In this document: positions 40,840-51,200 of the stretch, piece by piece
How positions within the stretch are numbered: the first letter of the stretch is position 1
How the letters are laid out: each line of letters opens with the position of its first letter
Source of the DNA: Reyranella sp.
GTDB taxonomy: Bacteria > Pseudomonadota > Alphaproteobacteria > Reyranellales > Reyranellaceae
Assembly (NCBI RefSeq): GCF_004297405.1
Contig: NZ_SCVC01000006.1
Coordinates: forward strand, 62,001 to 126,000
Length of the DNA stretch: 64,000 nt
Direction: 5' to 3'
Translations under genes and position numbers: made by a program
Notes under the pieces: generated by a model
Seen by the model: only the letters and a program-made list of their open reading frames with translations
Told to the model about the DNA's origin: nothing
Database searches by the model: none

Positions 40840-42453
40840 TTAACCCAGCTTCCGGAGCTCGCGGCGCAGGATCTTGCCGGTCGTCGTGAGCGGCAGTTCG
40901 GCCACGAACTCGACCGCGCGCGGGTATTCGTGGGCGGCCAGCCGCGTCTTCACGAAATTCGCCAGGTCAGTCTTGAGCGCGTCCGTCGGCGCGATCTCGG
41001 GGCGAAGTTGGACGAAGGCCTTCACGATCTCGGTACGTACCTTGTCGGGCACGCCCACGACGCCGACCATGGCGACGGCGGGGTGCTTCATCAGGCATTC
41101 CTCGATCTCGCCCGGGCCGATGCGGTAGCCGCCCGAGGTGATCACGTCGTCGTCGCGGCTCTTGAAGAAGACGTAGCCGTCCTCGTCGATGCGGCCGAGG
41201 TCGCCGGTCAGCAGCCAGTCGCCGGCATATTTGCGCGCCGTGGCTTCAGGGTTGCGCCAGTATTCGAGCATCACGATGGGATCGTGCCGCCAGCCTGCGA
41301 TCTGGCCTTCCTCGCCCGGCGGCAGGACATTGCCTTGGTCGTCGACGATCGCGACCTTGCGACCGGGGCAGGCGCGGCCGCACGAACCCGGCCGCACGTC
41401 GAACCAGTCCGGCGAATTCAGCAGCATCATGTTCATCTCGGTCTGGCCGTAGCCTTCGGAGATCGTGGTGCCGAACGTGTCGCGGCCCCAGGCGAGTAGC
41501 TCCTCGCCCATGGCCTCGCCGCCGGTGCAGACGGCGCGGACATCGTAGGTCCAGCGGTCGCGCGGCTTGTGGACTTGGCGCATCATCTTGAGCGCGGTCG
41601 GCGGGATGAAGCTCACGCCGACCCTGTGCTTGGCCAGCATGGCGAAGGCGCGCTCGGGATCGAACTTGGCGAAGCGATGCGCCAGCACCGGCGTGCCGTA
41701 GTACCAGGCGGGGAACAGCGAATCGTAGAGGCCGGCGATCCACGCCCATTCGGCCGGCGTCCACATCACCTCGTTACCCATCGGCCAGTGGCTCAGCCAC
41801 TGTTCGACGGCCGGCATGCAGCCCAGCATCATGCGATGGGCATGCAGCGCGCCCTTGGGCTGGCCGGTCGTGCCGGACGTGTAGATCAGCAGCGCTGGAT
41901 CTTCGGCCAGCGTGTCTACCGTCGTGAAGCTGTCGGAGGCCGCCGCGAGCAGCAGCCGCCAGTCGAGGAAGGCGCTGCCATGCGCGCCGGCGCCGATCAC
42001 GATCACCGTCTTGAGGTTTGGCAGGCGATCGCGCACGGCGAGCAGCTTCGCCAACTGGCTCATGTCGGTGACGATGGCCGAGGCTTCGGCGTTGGTGAGG
42101 CGATATTCGATCGCTTCCTCGCCGAACAGCGTGAACAGCGGCAGCACGACGGCGCCCATGCGATAGCCGGCGAGATGGCAGATCGTGAGTTCGGCGCTCT
42201 GGCTCAGGAACACCGCCAGCCGGTCGCCCTTGCCGAGACCGCGCGCGACCAGCGCATTGGCGAGCCGCGAGCTGGCGGCCAGCATCTGCCCGAAGCTCCA
42301 GTTGCGTATCGAGCCGTCGGACGCCTCGACGATCATTGCCAGCGTGTCCGGCGCATGCCGCTCGCAGATCGCGCGCCCGATGTTGAAGCGCTCCGGCGTC
42401 GGCCAACGGAATTGCCGCATCGCATCGTCGTAGGAAAGGCCGCGGGGGATCAT
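40840..42453 (-). CDS. Acyl-CoA synthetase (AMP-dependent ligase, ANL family)
   Basis: 537 residues. P-loop YTSGTTGQPKG (about 190-200), then WTPAEWAWIAGLYDSLFPAW, YGQTEMN (A5 motif), GDWLLTGDLGRIDEDGYVFF (hinge), YRIGPGEIEECLMKHP and the C-terminal catalytic Lys in TTTGKILRRELR. The medium-chain or acetyl-CoA synthetase-like subgroup is likely. It activates an acid with ATP and CoA. ATG 42453 follows AGAGG; an upstream in-frame TTG at 42474 is less likely. The end converges on the toxin gene three bases away. Confidence 0.88.
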   Translation of the reverse strand: MIPRGLSYDDAMRQFRWPTPERFNIGRAICERHAPDTLAMIVEASDGSIRNWSFGQMLAASSRLANALVARGLGKGDRLAVFLSQSAELTICHLAGYRMGAVVLPLFTLFGEEAIEYRLTNAEASAIVTDMSQLAKLLAVRDRLPNLKTVIVIGAGAHGSAFLDWRLLLAAASDSFTTVDTLAEDPALLIYTSGTTGQPKGALHAHRMMLGCMPAVEQWLSHWPMGNEVMWTPAEWAWIAGLYDSLFPAWYYGTPVLAHRFAKFDPERAFAMLAKHRVGVSFIPPTALKMMRQVHKPRDRWTYDVRAVCTGGEAMGEELLAWGRDTFGTTISEGYGQTEMNMMLLNSPDWFDVRPGSCGRACPGRKVAIVDDQGNVLPPGEEGQIAGWRHDPIVMLEYWRNPEATARKYAGDWLLTGDLGRIDEDGYVFFKSRDDDVITSGGYRIGPGEIEECLMKHPAVAMVGVVGVPDKVRTEIVKAFVQLRPEIAPTDALKTDLANFVKTRLAAHEYPRAVEFVAELPLTTTGKILRRELRKLG

Positions 42454-42478
42454 GCCGTAGGAACCTCTTTTCAACTCG

Positions 42479-43729
42479 TCAGCGATTTATGCGGTTCACG
42501 ACCTTGCCGGCCAGCAGTTCTTGCGGCGTCGGGGTCCAGATTTCGTCGGCCGGCGTGTCGATGGCGCGCTTGGCGAAAGCGGGTGTGACGCCACTGGCGA
42601 TGAGGAAGCGCCGCATGTCGCGGTTGCTCTCGAACATGTCGTTGGCACCCAGCCCCGGAAAGCTGCCCTGATGGAAGCCGAGCCGTCCGGTCGGAGAGAT
42701 CGAGCGATCCGTGCCACCGAGGAAGGCGATGGTGCAGGCCGAGGCGCAGCCGGTTTCGACGTGCGTGGCGAGCTTGCGTTCGCGGATCATGCGATTGATC
42801 TCGAAGGCGGGACCGATGCGGCCGCCGGGTCCCGCCAGCACGACGCGTCGAACGCGCGGATTGCTGTCGAGCGCGCGCCGCACCAGATCGGCGCTGCCGA
42901 CCCCGTAGGCGCCCTGCACCAGGAGCGTCGTGCCGTCGTTGCTTGTGGCGACCTCGAGATCGCCCAGCTCCTCGTCACCGCCATAGATCTCCCACAGCTC
43001 GGCGAGCGAGGGCAGGGCGCGGTCGTAGAACAGCCCGCCGATGGCGAGGACGGAAACCGCCGCCGCGGCGATGATCGTCAGCGCGATGAGGCCGCGACTG
43101 CCGCGCTGCGCCGCCTTGACGATCAGTCCGATCTGCCAAAGCGCGAACAGCGTGCCGGTGATGCAAACGATTGCCGGCACGACGACATGCAGCAAGGTCA
43201 CGTCGCCCGGACTGAACACCGTGAGCGGAATGATGCCGAAGCCGACCAGCAGCGCAATCGCCGCCCAGATGCCGCGATAGTAGAGCGTCTGGTCGAGCGG
43301 CGCGGCGCCGTCGCGCAGCAGCGGCACACCGACGCCTTCGAGATGATCGAGCGCGCGCAGCCACCAGCGGTTGGAGATACGCTTGATGCCGTTGCCGAAG
43401 CCGAGAGCCGCCGCACCGTCGCTGGAGACAGCGTCGGGCTGCAGGTGAAGCTCGCCGATCTTCAGGGCACGCGCGGTGCGTTCGGCGAAGGCGGTGAGCT
43501 GGCGCGCCACGTCGCGGGATGTGGCGGCGATCCGCTCGATCTCGAGGCGATCGTTGGCATAGCGCAGGCGCATGGCGCCGACGGGATCACCATCGCCGTC
43601 GATCACGAACACGGCGCAATCGCTCGACGCGGTCGCCGGCCACAGGCCGGGCGCGAACCGCTCTACGGCCGCCGCATCGGAAGTATCGGCGCGGCGAACG
43701 CTACGGACAGGAACTCGATCTGAAGACAC
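42479..43729 (-). CDS. Membrane protein with GNAT-like N-terminus and ClpP-like C-terminal domain
   Basis: About 416 residues from the GTG at 43729, a weakly supported start; the longer frame would overlap the autotransporter upstream. Residues 1 to about 110 look GNAT-like (CAVFVIDGDGDPVGAMRLRY). About three membrane helices follow (GIWAAIALLVGFGIIPLTVF, LLHVVVPAIVCITGTLFALW, LIALTIIAAAAVSVLAIGG). The C-terminal domain resembles periplasmic ClpP-like proteins (COG3904): AGPGGRIGPAFEINRMI, nucleophile region GCASACTIAFLGG, and LGFHQGSF with a candidate His. It may be a membrane-tethered protease. It lies 50 bases after an autotransporter gene in the same direction. Confidence 0.6.
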   Translation of the reverse strand: MSSDRVPVRSVRRADTSDAAAVERFAPGLWPATASSDCAVFVIDGDGDPVGAMRLRYANDRLEIERIAATSRDVARQLTAFAERTARALKIGELHLQPDAVSSDGAAALGFGNGIKRISNRWWLRALDHLEGVGVPLLRDGAAPLDQTLYYRGIWAAIALLVGFGIIPLTVFSPGDVTLLHVVVPAIVCITGTLFALWQIGLIVKAAQRGSRGLIALTIIAAAAVSVLAIGGLFYDRALPSLAELWEIYGGDEELGDLEVATSNDGTTLLVQGAYGVGSADLVRRALDSNPRVRRVVLAGPGGRIGPAFEINRMIRERKLATHVETGCASACTIAFLGGTDRSISPTGRLGFHQGSFPGLGANDMFESNRDMRRFLIASGVTPAFAKRAIDTPADEIWTPTPQELLAGKVVNRINR

Positions 43730-43778
43730 GCAGGCGGCATGCTGGTGCAGCCCGCCGCCGCCGTCCAGAGCGTCGATG

Positions 43779-45000
43779 TCACCAGGTGATTCTGAAACCT
43801 GCGCGTAACGAGTGATTATCTGTGCCGCCGCCGACTTCGCCGTCATAGGAGACGAAGAGGGAGGTGCGGTCGCTGAGGGCCGTCGCGGCGGAGAAGCCGA
43901 TGACGGCACTGTCCCGCTGCGGCGTGGCACCGAAGACGGTGAACTGGCTGACGGGTGCTGCTGCAAAGGCTGCCGTCATCGGGCGTGCGGTGTCGGCGAA
44001 CTCGTGCATCCAACCGAGCCGCAGGCCGAGATCGAGCAGCGTGCCGCCGATGTCGAAACCGCCGGCGAGGTCGACGCCAAAGGTGGTGCGTACCGACGTC
44101 GTGGTCTGGCTGGCGACGGCGAGATTGAAGACACCGCCGCCATACTCGGTGAAGCCGGCCTGGTTGATCGAGCCGATCTGCAGGCGGGCGAAGGGGCTGA
44201 TCGAGGTATTGGCGCCGAGGTCCAGGCCAAACTTGTAGCCGGTCTCGATCTGGCCGAGGAACTGGTTGGCCGAGGTATTGCCGTTGGCGATGCCGGTGGG
44301 ATTGCCGGGCAGCGCGATGACCCTCTGCATGCGGTTGCTGGCATTGGCGTAGCCGGCCAGCGCGTCGGCGTAGAAGCCTGGTCCGCTGCCGTTCTGAGTG
44401 AACGAGCCGTAGACCGCGACACTGAACGAGTCGGAGTATCCGTTGCCGGAGAAGCCGTTCACCCACTGCGTGCCTGACGTATAGCCGCCGGCGATGCCGA
44501 CGAGGAAACGAGGATCGAGGCGGTAGTCGATGCCGAAGGCAGTACCGCCCATCGTGTAGGTGAAGCCCGAGGCGTTGGCGTCACCGAGAACGCTGCCGGT
44601 ACTGCCGATCCCAGCAAGCCACGCGCCGAAGCGATTGGGCGTGGTCGTATCGCACGCCACATCACAAGCCTCTGCAAGGGCGACGCTCTTGGCGCCACCG
44701 AGTCCTGCACCGCGTTCCGTCGCCATCTGGCGTCCGACCGAGTTCATGAAGAGCTGGCTGGCACGTGTGTTCAACGTGCCGAAGTCGGCATATTGCTGAC
44801 CGCTCAGCGCCTGCAGGGCAGGGGCGCCTTGCGTGGTCGGCAGGTTCGCCATCGTCGTGACGATGCCGCCGACATTGCCCGAAGCGGCAATGGCATCGAG
44901 AGCACCGCCGACTGCCTGCTGGTTGATGGTCTGTCCCGCCGAGGCAAAGGCATTGGGGGCCAGTGCGAGGGTGACGTAGATGTTGTTGCGGTCGAGCGAG
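43779..45000 (-). repeat. Homologous 3' block of autotransporter copy 1
   Basis: Linker plus barrel segment shared with 47048-48270 and 51371-52590, with long identical DNA runs. Boundaries are approximate. The encoded residues differ at scattered sites only (for example LDLGAN versus LGLGAN). Confidence 0.75.
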
Positions 45001-46988
45001 AGCTTCGATGTGAGGAAGCCGACGCCACCGGTGGCGGCGTCGAACTTTACGGTGCCGCCGTCCTGGGTCGTGATGATCGTGTAGGTGGTGTTGGGCGTGT
45101 AGGTGCCGGCGTCGGGGACGATCAGGAGCGTGCCGGCATTGATCATCACCTTGTGGCCGGCGCCGACGACATTGATGCGGTCGCTGTTGCCCTGGGCGTT
45201 GACCTCGACCTCGTACGTTCCGCTGTTGAAGGTGAAGTTGCCGTTGACGGTCAGGTGGCCAATCGAGTTACCCGGTTTGACCGTGCCGCCATGGTTCGTG
45301 ATGTCGCCGGTAACGTTGCCGCTGCCGCTGAGGGTCCCGCCCTTGTTGACAGTGACATGGCTGGTCAGGTGGCCGTTCACCGCGAGGCCACCGGCATTGA
45401 TCGTCGTACCACCGCTGACGGTGCTGGTACCGGTGAGGTTGAGGCTGCCGGTGCCATTCTTGATGAGCGTGCCGGCGCCGGTCATGTCCCCTGCATAGGT
45501 GCCGTTGAACGCCTGGTCGAAGATGACGGTGGCAGTGTTTGAGATGTTGCCCTTCAGACTGTTGGAGGTTCCCTGCAGGATGCCGCCACTGACGAGGATG
45601 CCGGCACCGAAGTTGTTGTCGCCACTCAGGATCAACTTGCCGGCGCCGTCCTTGATCAACTCGCCGGTGCCCGTGATGTTGCCGGCGTAGGTCCCGTCGC
45701 TCGCCTGCTCGAAGACCACGATGGCGTTGTTGGCGATGTTGCCCACGAGGCTCGGGGTGTTGCCCTGCAGGATGCCCGACTTGACGGTGGTTCCGCCGGT
45801 ATAGGCGTTCGCGCCGGTCAAGGTCGTGATCCCCGAACCGTCCTTCACGAGCGACCAGCTCCCAGCATTGGCGTGGGTGCCGCCGGCGCCCGTCTGATCG
45901 ACAATGGCGTCGCTGATCGTTTGCGTCTGGCCGGCGCCAGGAGCGAGCGTGATCGTGCCGTTGGCATTGAGGAAGAGGCCCGATCCGGCGCCTGAACCGG
46001 ACGCGCCGTTGTTCGTACCGCTACCGCCACTGCCACCACCACCAGCGCCGCCCGCGACTGTGTTGCCGGAGACGGTGAACGAACCGGCCATGATCAGAGT
46101 GCCGCCGCCCTGAACGAAGAGCGCACCGCCAAGTCCCGCTCCGCCACCGCCGCCACCACCGCCGTTGCCACCGTGGCCACCCAGGAAGCCAGCTGTCCCT
46201 TGGTAAATTTCGCTGCTGCCGCCACCGCCGCCGCCAAGGCCGCCGTCTCCTCCGGTCGTACCGCCACCGCCGCCGCCGCCGAACCCGCCGGCTTGGCCAA
46301 TGCTGACCGAATGGCCGTTACCGCCGCCGCCGGCACCGCCTCTGCCTCCCGTATAGTCGCCGTTGGCACCGTCGGCTCCGGCGGGCAGGTACCCGCCGCC
46401 ACCGCCGCCCGCTCCGAAGGAGCCGTTGGCATTGCCGCCGTTTCCGCCGCGCGCCGAGCTGTTCTGCAAGTTGACGTTGCTCACGGCCACATGAGCGCCG
46501 GCACCGACGAAGAGCGCGCCGCCAAGTCCGGCGCCACCTGCACCACCGGGACCGGGGGGAGCGACCTCAATGCTCGCGCCGTCTCCGCCCTTGCCGCCCT
46601 GGGCGACGGCGTGAGTGATGTTGAGATCGTTGATCGCGACCGTACCGGACTGCACGAACAGGCCGCGATGCTGGTTGTTACCGGAGAGGGTGAAGTTGCC
46701 GCCATTGAAGGTGATGTTCTTGGTCACGGTCGGCAGGTTGCTGCTCAACGTGATGTTGGCGGTGAAGGTAATGGTGTCGCCGTTCGCCGCGTTGCTGATC
46801 GCGTTCTGGAGTTGCGATGAGTTGGCGACATTGAAGTTGGCCGCATTTGCCTGAAGCGGTGCGGAGAGCATGCCTGCTGTTAGCAGCATGGTGAATGCCA
46901 GGCGCGAGGCCTGCGTCGAGAGACAAGTCCCCTTGAGCAGATCCGCCATGCCACGAACCTGCCTCGCTACCCGAACACCACTGTACAT
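43779..46988 (-). CDS. Autotransporter (type Va secretion), tandem copy 1
   Basis: 1069 residues. Signal peptide 1-49 (ending LQANA). The passenger opens with FNVANSSQLQNAISNAANGD, followed by a Gly-rich region, then beta-helical repeats of the PATR type (GGTTVKSGILQGNT, GTYAGNITGTGELIKDGAGK, NFGAGILVSGGILQG). The alpha-helical linker includes NQQAVGGALDAIAASGNV. The beta-barrel (about 783-1069) starts NRFGAWLAGIGSTGSVLGD and ends SLRAGFRITW. The barrel is nearly identical to copies 2 and 3. The passenger is the shortest of the three. Passenger function (adhesion, biofilm) is inferred from family only. A Cys-x3-Cys pair precedes the barrel. Confidence 0.9.
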   Translation of the reverse strand: MYSGVRVARQVRGMADLLKGTCLSTQASRLAFTMLLTAGMLSAPLQANAANFNVANSSQLQNAISNAANGDTITFTANITLSSNLPTVTKNITFNGGNFTLSGNNQHRGLFVQSGTVAINDLNITHAVAQGGKGGDGASIEVAPPGPGGAGGAGLGGALFVGAGAHVAVSNVNLQNSSARGGNGGNANGSFGAGGGGGGYLPAGADGANGDYTGGRGGAGGGGNGHSVSIGQAGGFGGGGGGGTTGGDGGLGGGGGGSSEIYQGTAGFLGGHGGNGGGGGGGGAGLGGALFVQGGGTLIMAGSFTVSGNTVAGGAGGGGSGGSGTNNGASGSGAGSGLFLNANGTITLAPGAGQTQTISDAIVDQTGAGGTHANAGSWSLVKDGSGITTLTGANAYTGGTTVKSGILQGNTPSLVGNIANNAIVVFEQASDGTYAGNITGTGELIKDGAGKLILSGDNNFGAGILVSGGILQGTSNSLKGNISNTATVIFDQAFNGTYAGDMTGAGTLIKNGTGSLNLTGTSTVSGGTTINAGGLAVNGHLTSHVTVNKGGTLSGSGNVTGDITNHGGTVKPGNSIGHLTVNGNFTFNSGTYEVEVNAQGNSDRINVVGAGHKVMINAGTLLIVPDAGTYTPNTTYTIITTQDGGTVKFDAATGGVGFLTSKLSLDRNNIYVTLALAPNAFASAGQTINQQAVGGALDAIAASGNVGGIVTTMANLPTTQGAPALQALSGQQYADFGTLNTRASQLFMNSVGRQMATERGAGLGGAKSVALAEACDVACDTTTPNRFGAWLAGIGSTGSVLGDANASGFTYTMGGTAFGIDYRLDPRFLVGIAGGYTSGTQWVNGFSGNGYSDSFSVAVYGSFTQNGSGPGFYADALAGYANASNRMQRVIALPGNPTGIANGNTSANQFLGQIETGYKFGLDLGANTSISPFARLQIGSINQAGFTEYGGGVFNLAVASQTTTSVRTTFGVDLAGGFDIGGTLLDLGLRLGWMHEFADTARPMTAAFAAAPVSQFTVFGATPQRDSAVIGFSAATALSDRTSLFVSYDGEVGGGTDNHSLRAGFRITW

Positions 46989-47047
46989 TTACGCTTACCC
47001 TTACCCTTAGTCCTGAAAGTCGATCTCGCCGCGGGAGCTATCGATGA

Positions 47048-48270
47048 TCACCAGGTGATCCTGAAGCCTGCGCGCAGCGAGTGATTGTCGGTGCCGCCGC
47101 CGACTTCGCCGTCATAGGAGACGAAGAGGGAGGTGCGGTCGCTGATCGCCGTCGCGGCGGAGAAGCCGATGACGGCACTGTCCCGCTGCGGCGTGGCACC
47201 GAAGACGGTGAACTGGCTCACGGGTGCTGCTGCAAAGGCTGCCGTCATCGGGCGTGCTGTGTCGGCGAACTCGTGCATCCAACCCAACCGCAGGCCGAGG
47301 TCGAGAAGCGTGCCGCCGATGTCGAAGCCGCCGGCGAGATCGACGCCGAAGGTCGTGCGGACCGACGTCGTGGTTTGGCTGGCGACGGCGAGGTTGAAGG
47401 CACCACCGCCATACTCGGTGAAGCCGGCCTGGTTGACCGAGCCGATCTGCAGGCGCGCGAACGGACTGATCGATGTGTTGGCGCCGAGGCCCAGGCCAAA
47501 CTTGTAGCCGGTCTCGATCTGGCCGAGGAACTGGTTGGCCGAGGTGTTGCCGTTGGCGAGGCCGGTGGGATTGCCGGGCAGCGAGATCACGCGCTGCATC
47601 CGGTTGCTGGCATTGGCGTAGCCCGCCAGGGCATCGGCGTAGAAACCCGGCCCGCTGCCGTTCTGCGTGAAGGAGCCGTAGAGCGCGACGCTGAAGGCAT
47701 CGGAGTATCCGTTGCCGGAAAAGCCGTTGACCCACTGCGTGCCTGACGTATAGCCGCCGGCGATGCCGACGAGGAAACGCGGGTCGAGGCGATAATCGAT
47801 ACCGAAGGCGGTACCGCCCATCGTGTAGGTGAAGCCCGAGGCATTGGCATCGCCCAGCACGCTGCCGGTGCTGCCGATACCCGAGAGCCACGCGCCGAAG
47901 CGACTCGGCGTCGAGGTCTCGCAGGTGACGACGCAGGCTTCGGCGAGCGCTACTCGCTGCGGACCACTGCCGAGGCCGACACCGCGTTCGGTGGCCATCT
48001 GGCGTCCGACCGAGTTCATGAACAACTGCGAGGCCCGCGTGTTCAACGTGCCGAAGTCGGCATAGGGCTGGCCGCTCAACGCCTGCAGGGCAGGGGCACC
48101 TTGTGAAGTCGGCAGGTTGGCCATCGTCGTGACGATGCCGCCGACACTGCCCGAAGCGGCAATGGCATCGAGCGCGCTACCGACTGCCTGCTGGTTCTGT
48201 GTCTGTCCTGCCGAGGCGAAGGCGTTGGGCGCCAGCGCCAGGGTGACGTAGATGTTGTTGCGGTCGAGCG
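47048..48270 (-). repeat. Homologous 3' block of autotransporter copy 2
   Basis: Nearly identical to 43779-45000 and 51371-52590; approximate limits. It includes the sequence for the ACVVTC cysteine pair also found in copy 3. Confidence 0.75.
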
Positions 48271-51200
48271 AGACCTGCGGCGTGAGGAAGCCGACACCGC
48301 CGGCGACATTGTCGAACTTCACGGTGCCGCCATCCTGCGTCGTGATGATCGTGTAGGTCGTGTTGGGCGTGTAGGTACCGGCGTCGGGCACGATCAGCAG
48401 CGTGCCGGCATTGATGTTCACCTTGTGGCCGGCACCGATTACGTTGATGCGGTCGCTGTCGCCCTGGGCGTTGACCTCAACCTCGTAGGTGCCGCTGTTG
48501 AAGGTGAAGTTGCCGTTGACGGTGAGGTGGCCGATCGAGTTGCCGGGCTTGATGTGGCCGCCATGGTTCGTGATGTTGCCGGTGATGTTGCCGGTGCCGC
48601 TCAGCGTGCCGCCCTTGTTGACCGTGACATCGCTCGTCAAGTGTCCATTCACGGCGAGGCCGCCGGCATTGAGCGTCGTGCCCCCGCCGACGGTGCTGGT
48701 GCCGGTGAGGTTGAGGGTACCGGTGCCGTTCTTGGTGAGCGCGCCGGCGCCGGTCATGTCGCCGGCATAGGTGCCGTTGAACGCCTGGTCGAAGATCACC
48801 GCGGCGTTGTTCGCGATCTTGCCCTGCAGGCTGTTGGACGTTCCTTGCAACGTGCCGGCATTGACGGTGGTGCCGCCGGTATACTTGCTGGTGCCGCTCA
48901 GAATCAGCTTGCCGTTGCCGTTCTTGACCACGGCGCCGCTGCCGTTGGTGGTGCCGACACCGGCGATGTTGCCGGCGAAGGTGCCGTCGGTCTCCTGGTC
49001 GAACAACATCGTCTTGGAAAGCGGCGACTCGTCGAAGGCGATGTTGCCGCGCACGGTGGTCGTGTTGCCCTGCAGGATGCCCTGGAAGACCTGCGTGGTG
49101 CCGGTATAGGTGCTGTTGCCGGCAAGGATCAGCGTGCCGTCGCCCACCTTGAGAATGCTGCTGCCGGCCACGGTGCCGGTCAGTGTCAGGGTCTTGCCGC
49201 CGTTCACCAGCAGCGTGCCGCCGGCGCCCTGGAGATTGAAGGGACGCTCGGTGGTGAAGGTGTCGGTCGCGAACAGAGTTCCGTTGTTGATGAGTGTGAC
49301 GGCCGTGCCGGCTGCGCCGAGCTTGTCGTCGGAAGCGACCTGCACGGTGCCGAACAGCACTTGCGTGCCGCCGCTGTAGGTGTTGGTTCCCGTGAGCTGG
49401 AGAACGCCGGCGCCATATTTCGTGAGTTGGCCGGTGCCGCCGATGTTGCCGCTCCAGGTGAGGGGATTGTTGTCGACGTAAAAGCCGCCACCGCTCGCGC
49501 CCAGAGTGACCGAGCGGCCGATGGTGAGGGTCGCCGGCGCTTCCTTGACTGTTCCGATGCTGCCGCCGTTCAACGTGATGGCCGTGCCAGCCGCGCCGAG
49601 ATTGGCGTCGGCGCTGATCTGCAGAAGACCGTCGCTGACCGTCGTGCCGCCCGAATAGGTGTTGGTGCCGGACAGGATCAGCCGGCCGCTGCCGGACTTC
49701 ACCAGCGTGCCGGCTCCGTCGATCGTGCCGCTCCAGGTCACCGCACCCGCCACATTCTCGCTCACATACACGCCGCCGCTGTTGGTGATCGTGAGAGGCC
49801 GGTTGAAGGTCTGCCCTCCGGCGCCGGTCGCGACGCCGATCACCGCATCGGTCACGCTGATGCCCTTGCCGGCAGCGCCTAGGTTGGCGTCCGATGTGAA
49901 CAGCAGACGGCCATCGGTGACCGTCGTGCCGCCGGAGTAGGTGTTGGTGCCGGCGAAGGTCACCTCGCCGGAGCCTCGCGCGATGACGGCGCCAGTGCCG
50001 GAGATGTTGCCGGCATAGGTGCCGGCGCCGGTCTGCTCGAACACGACGGTGGCGTTGTTCAGGATCGTGCCATGCAGGCTGCCGGTGTTGCCTTGCAGGA
50101 TGCCCGAGTTGACGGTGGTACCGCCGGAGTAGGTGTTCGCTCCAAACAGGATTGTCGTTCCCGCGCCGTCCTTCACAAGCGACCAGCTCCCGGCATCAGC
50201 GCCGGTGCCGCCCGCGCCGGACTGGTCGACGATGGCGTCGCTGATCGTCTGAGTCTGGCCGCCGCCCGGCGCCAGGGTGAGAGTTCCGTTGCCCTGGAGG
50301 AACATGCCGTTGCCCGCTGCGCCGCCGGCATCGCCTTGACTAAGGTAGCCACCGCTGCCGGCTGCGCCGCCGGCAACCGTGTTTCCGGAAACGACGAGCG
50401 CGCCGGCCAGGGAAATGGTTCCGCCATCCTGGACGAAGAGGGCGCCGCCCAGTCCGGCGCCGCCACCGCCGCCGCCGTAGAACAAGACATTGCCGGCTTC
50501 CGAGAGCCGGCCACCCGCGCCACCCAGAAAGCCTCCGGGCGACTTGTGGGGTGCGTTGGCGCTGGAGCCGCCGCCGCCGCCGCCGAAGCCGCCGGTTCCT
50601 CCGATGCCACTGCCGCCGCCGCCACCGCCGCCGCCGAAGCCGCCATTGCTTCCGGCGCCGTTCGTGCTGCCGTCACCGCCACCGTTGGTGCCACCGCCGC
50701 CGCTGACGAAGAGGCCGCCGTCGCCGCCGTCGGCGCCGGTGGGCCAATAGCTGCCGCCGCCGCCCGACGTGCCGTTGTTCGCCGACGTGCCGCCCGCGCC
50801 GCCGTGCGCCGAATTGTCCTTCAAGCCGACATTGCTCACCGTGACATGGGCACCTGCGCCGACGAACAGCGCGCCGCCCAGTCCGGCGCCACCGCCGCCG
50901 CCGCTGCCATCGTCACCGTTTCCGCCTTTACCACCCTGTGCCTTGGCATTGACGATGTTGAGATCGTTGATCGCGACCGTGCCGGACTGGATGAGCAGGC
51001 CGCGATACTGGTTGGCGCCGGACAGGCTGAAGGCGCCGCCGTTGAAGGTGACGCTCTTGGTCACGACCGGCAGGTTGCTGCTCAGCGTGATGTTGGCGGT
51101 GAAGGTGATGGTGTCGCCGTTCGCCGCGTTGCTGATGGCGTTCTGGAGCTGCCCTTCGGTGGCGACGTTGAAGTTGGCGGCATTTGCCTGAAGCGGTGCC

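Noticed and set aside
43779-43795. Palindrome GATCACCAGGTGATC-like at autotransporter ends
   Set aside because: It arises from the codons for Ile-Thr-Trp-stop and is imperfect in copies 1 and 3.
43730-43966. In-frame extension of the ClpP-like membrane protein to 43966
   Set aside because: It overlaps the conserved barrel end of autotransporter copy 1 on the same strand in another frame and shows low-complexity Ser/Pro shadow composition.
46100-46600. Short tandem repeat or microsatellite in the GCC-rich tracts of the autotransporter genes
   Set aside because: These tracts are codons for glycine runs in the passengers and are explained by the protein sequence.
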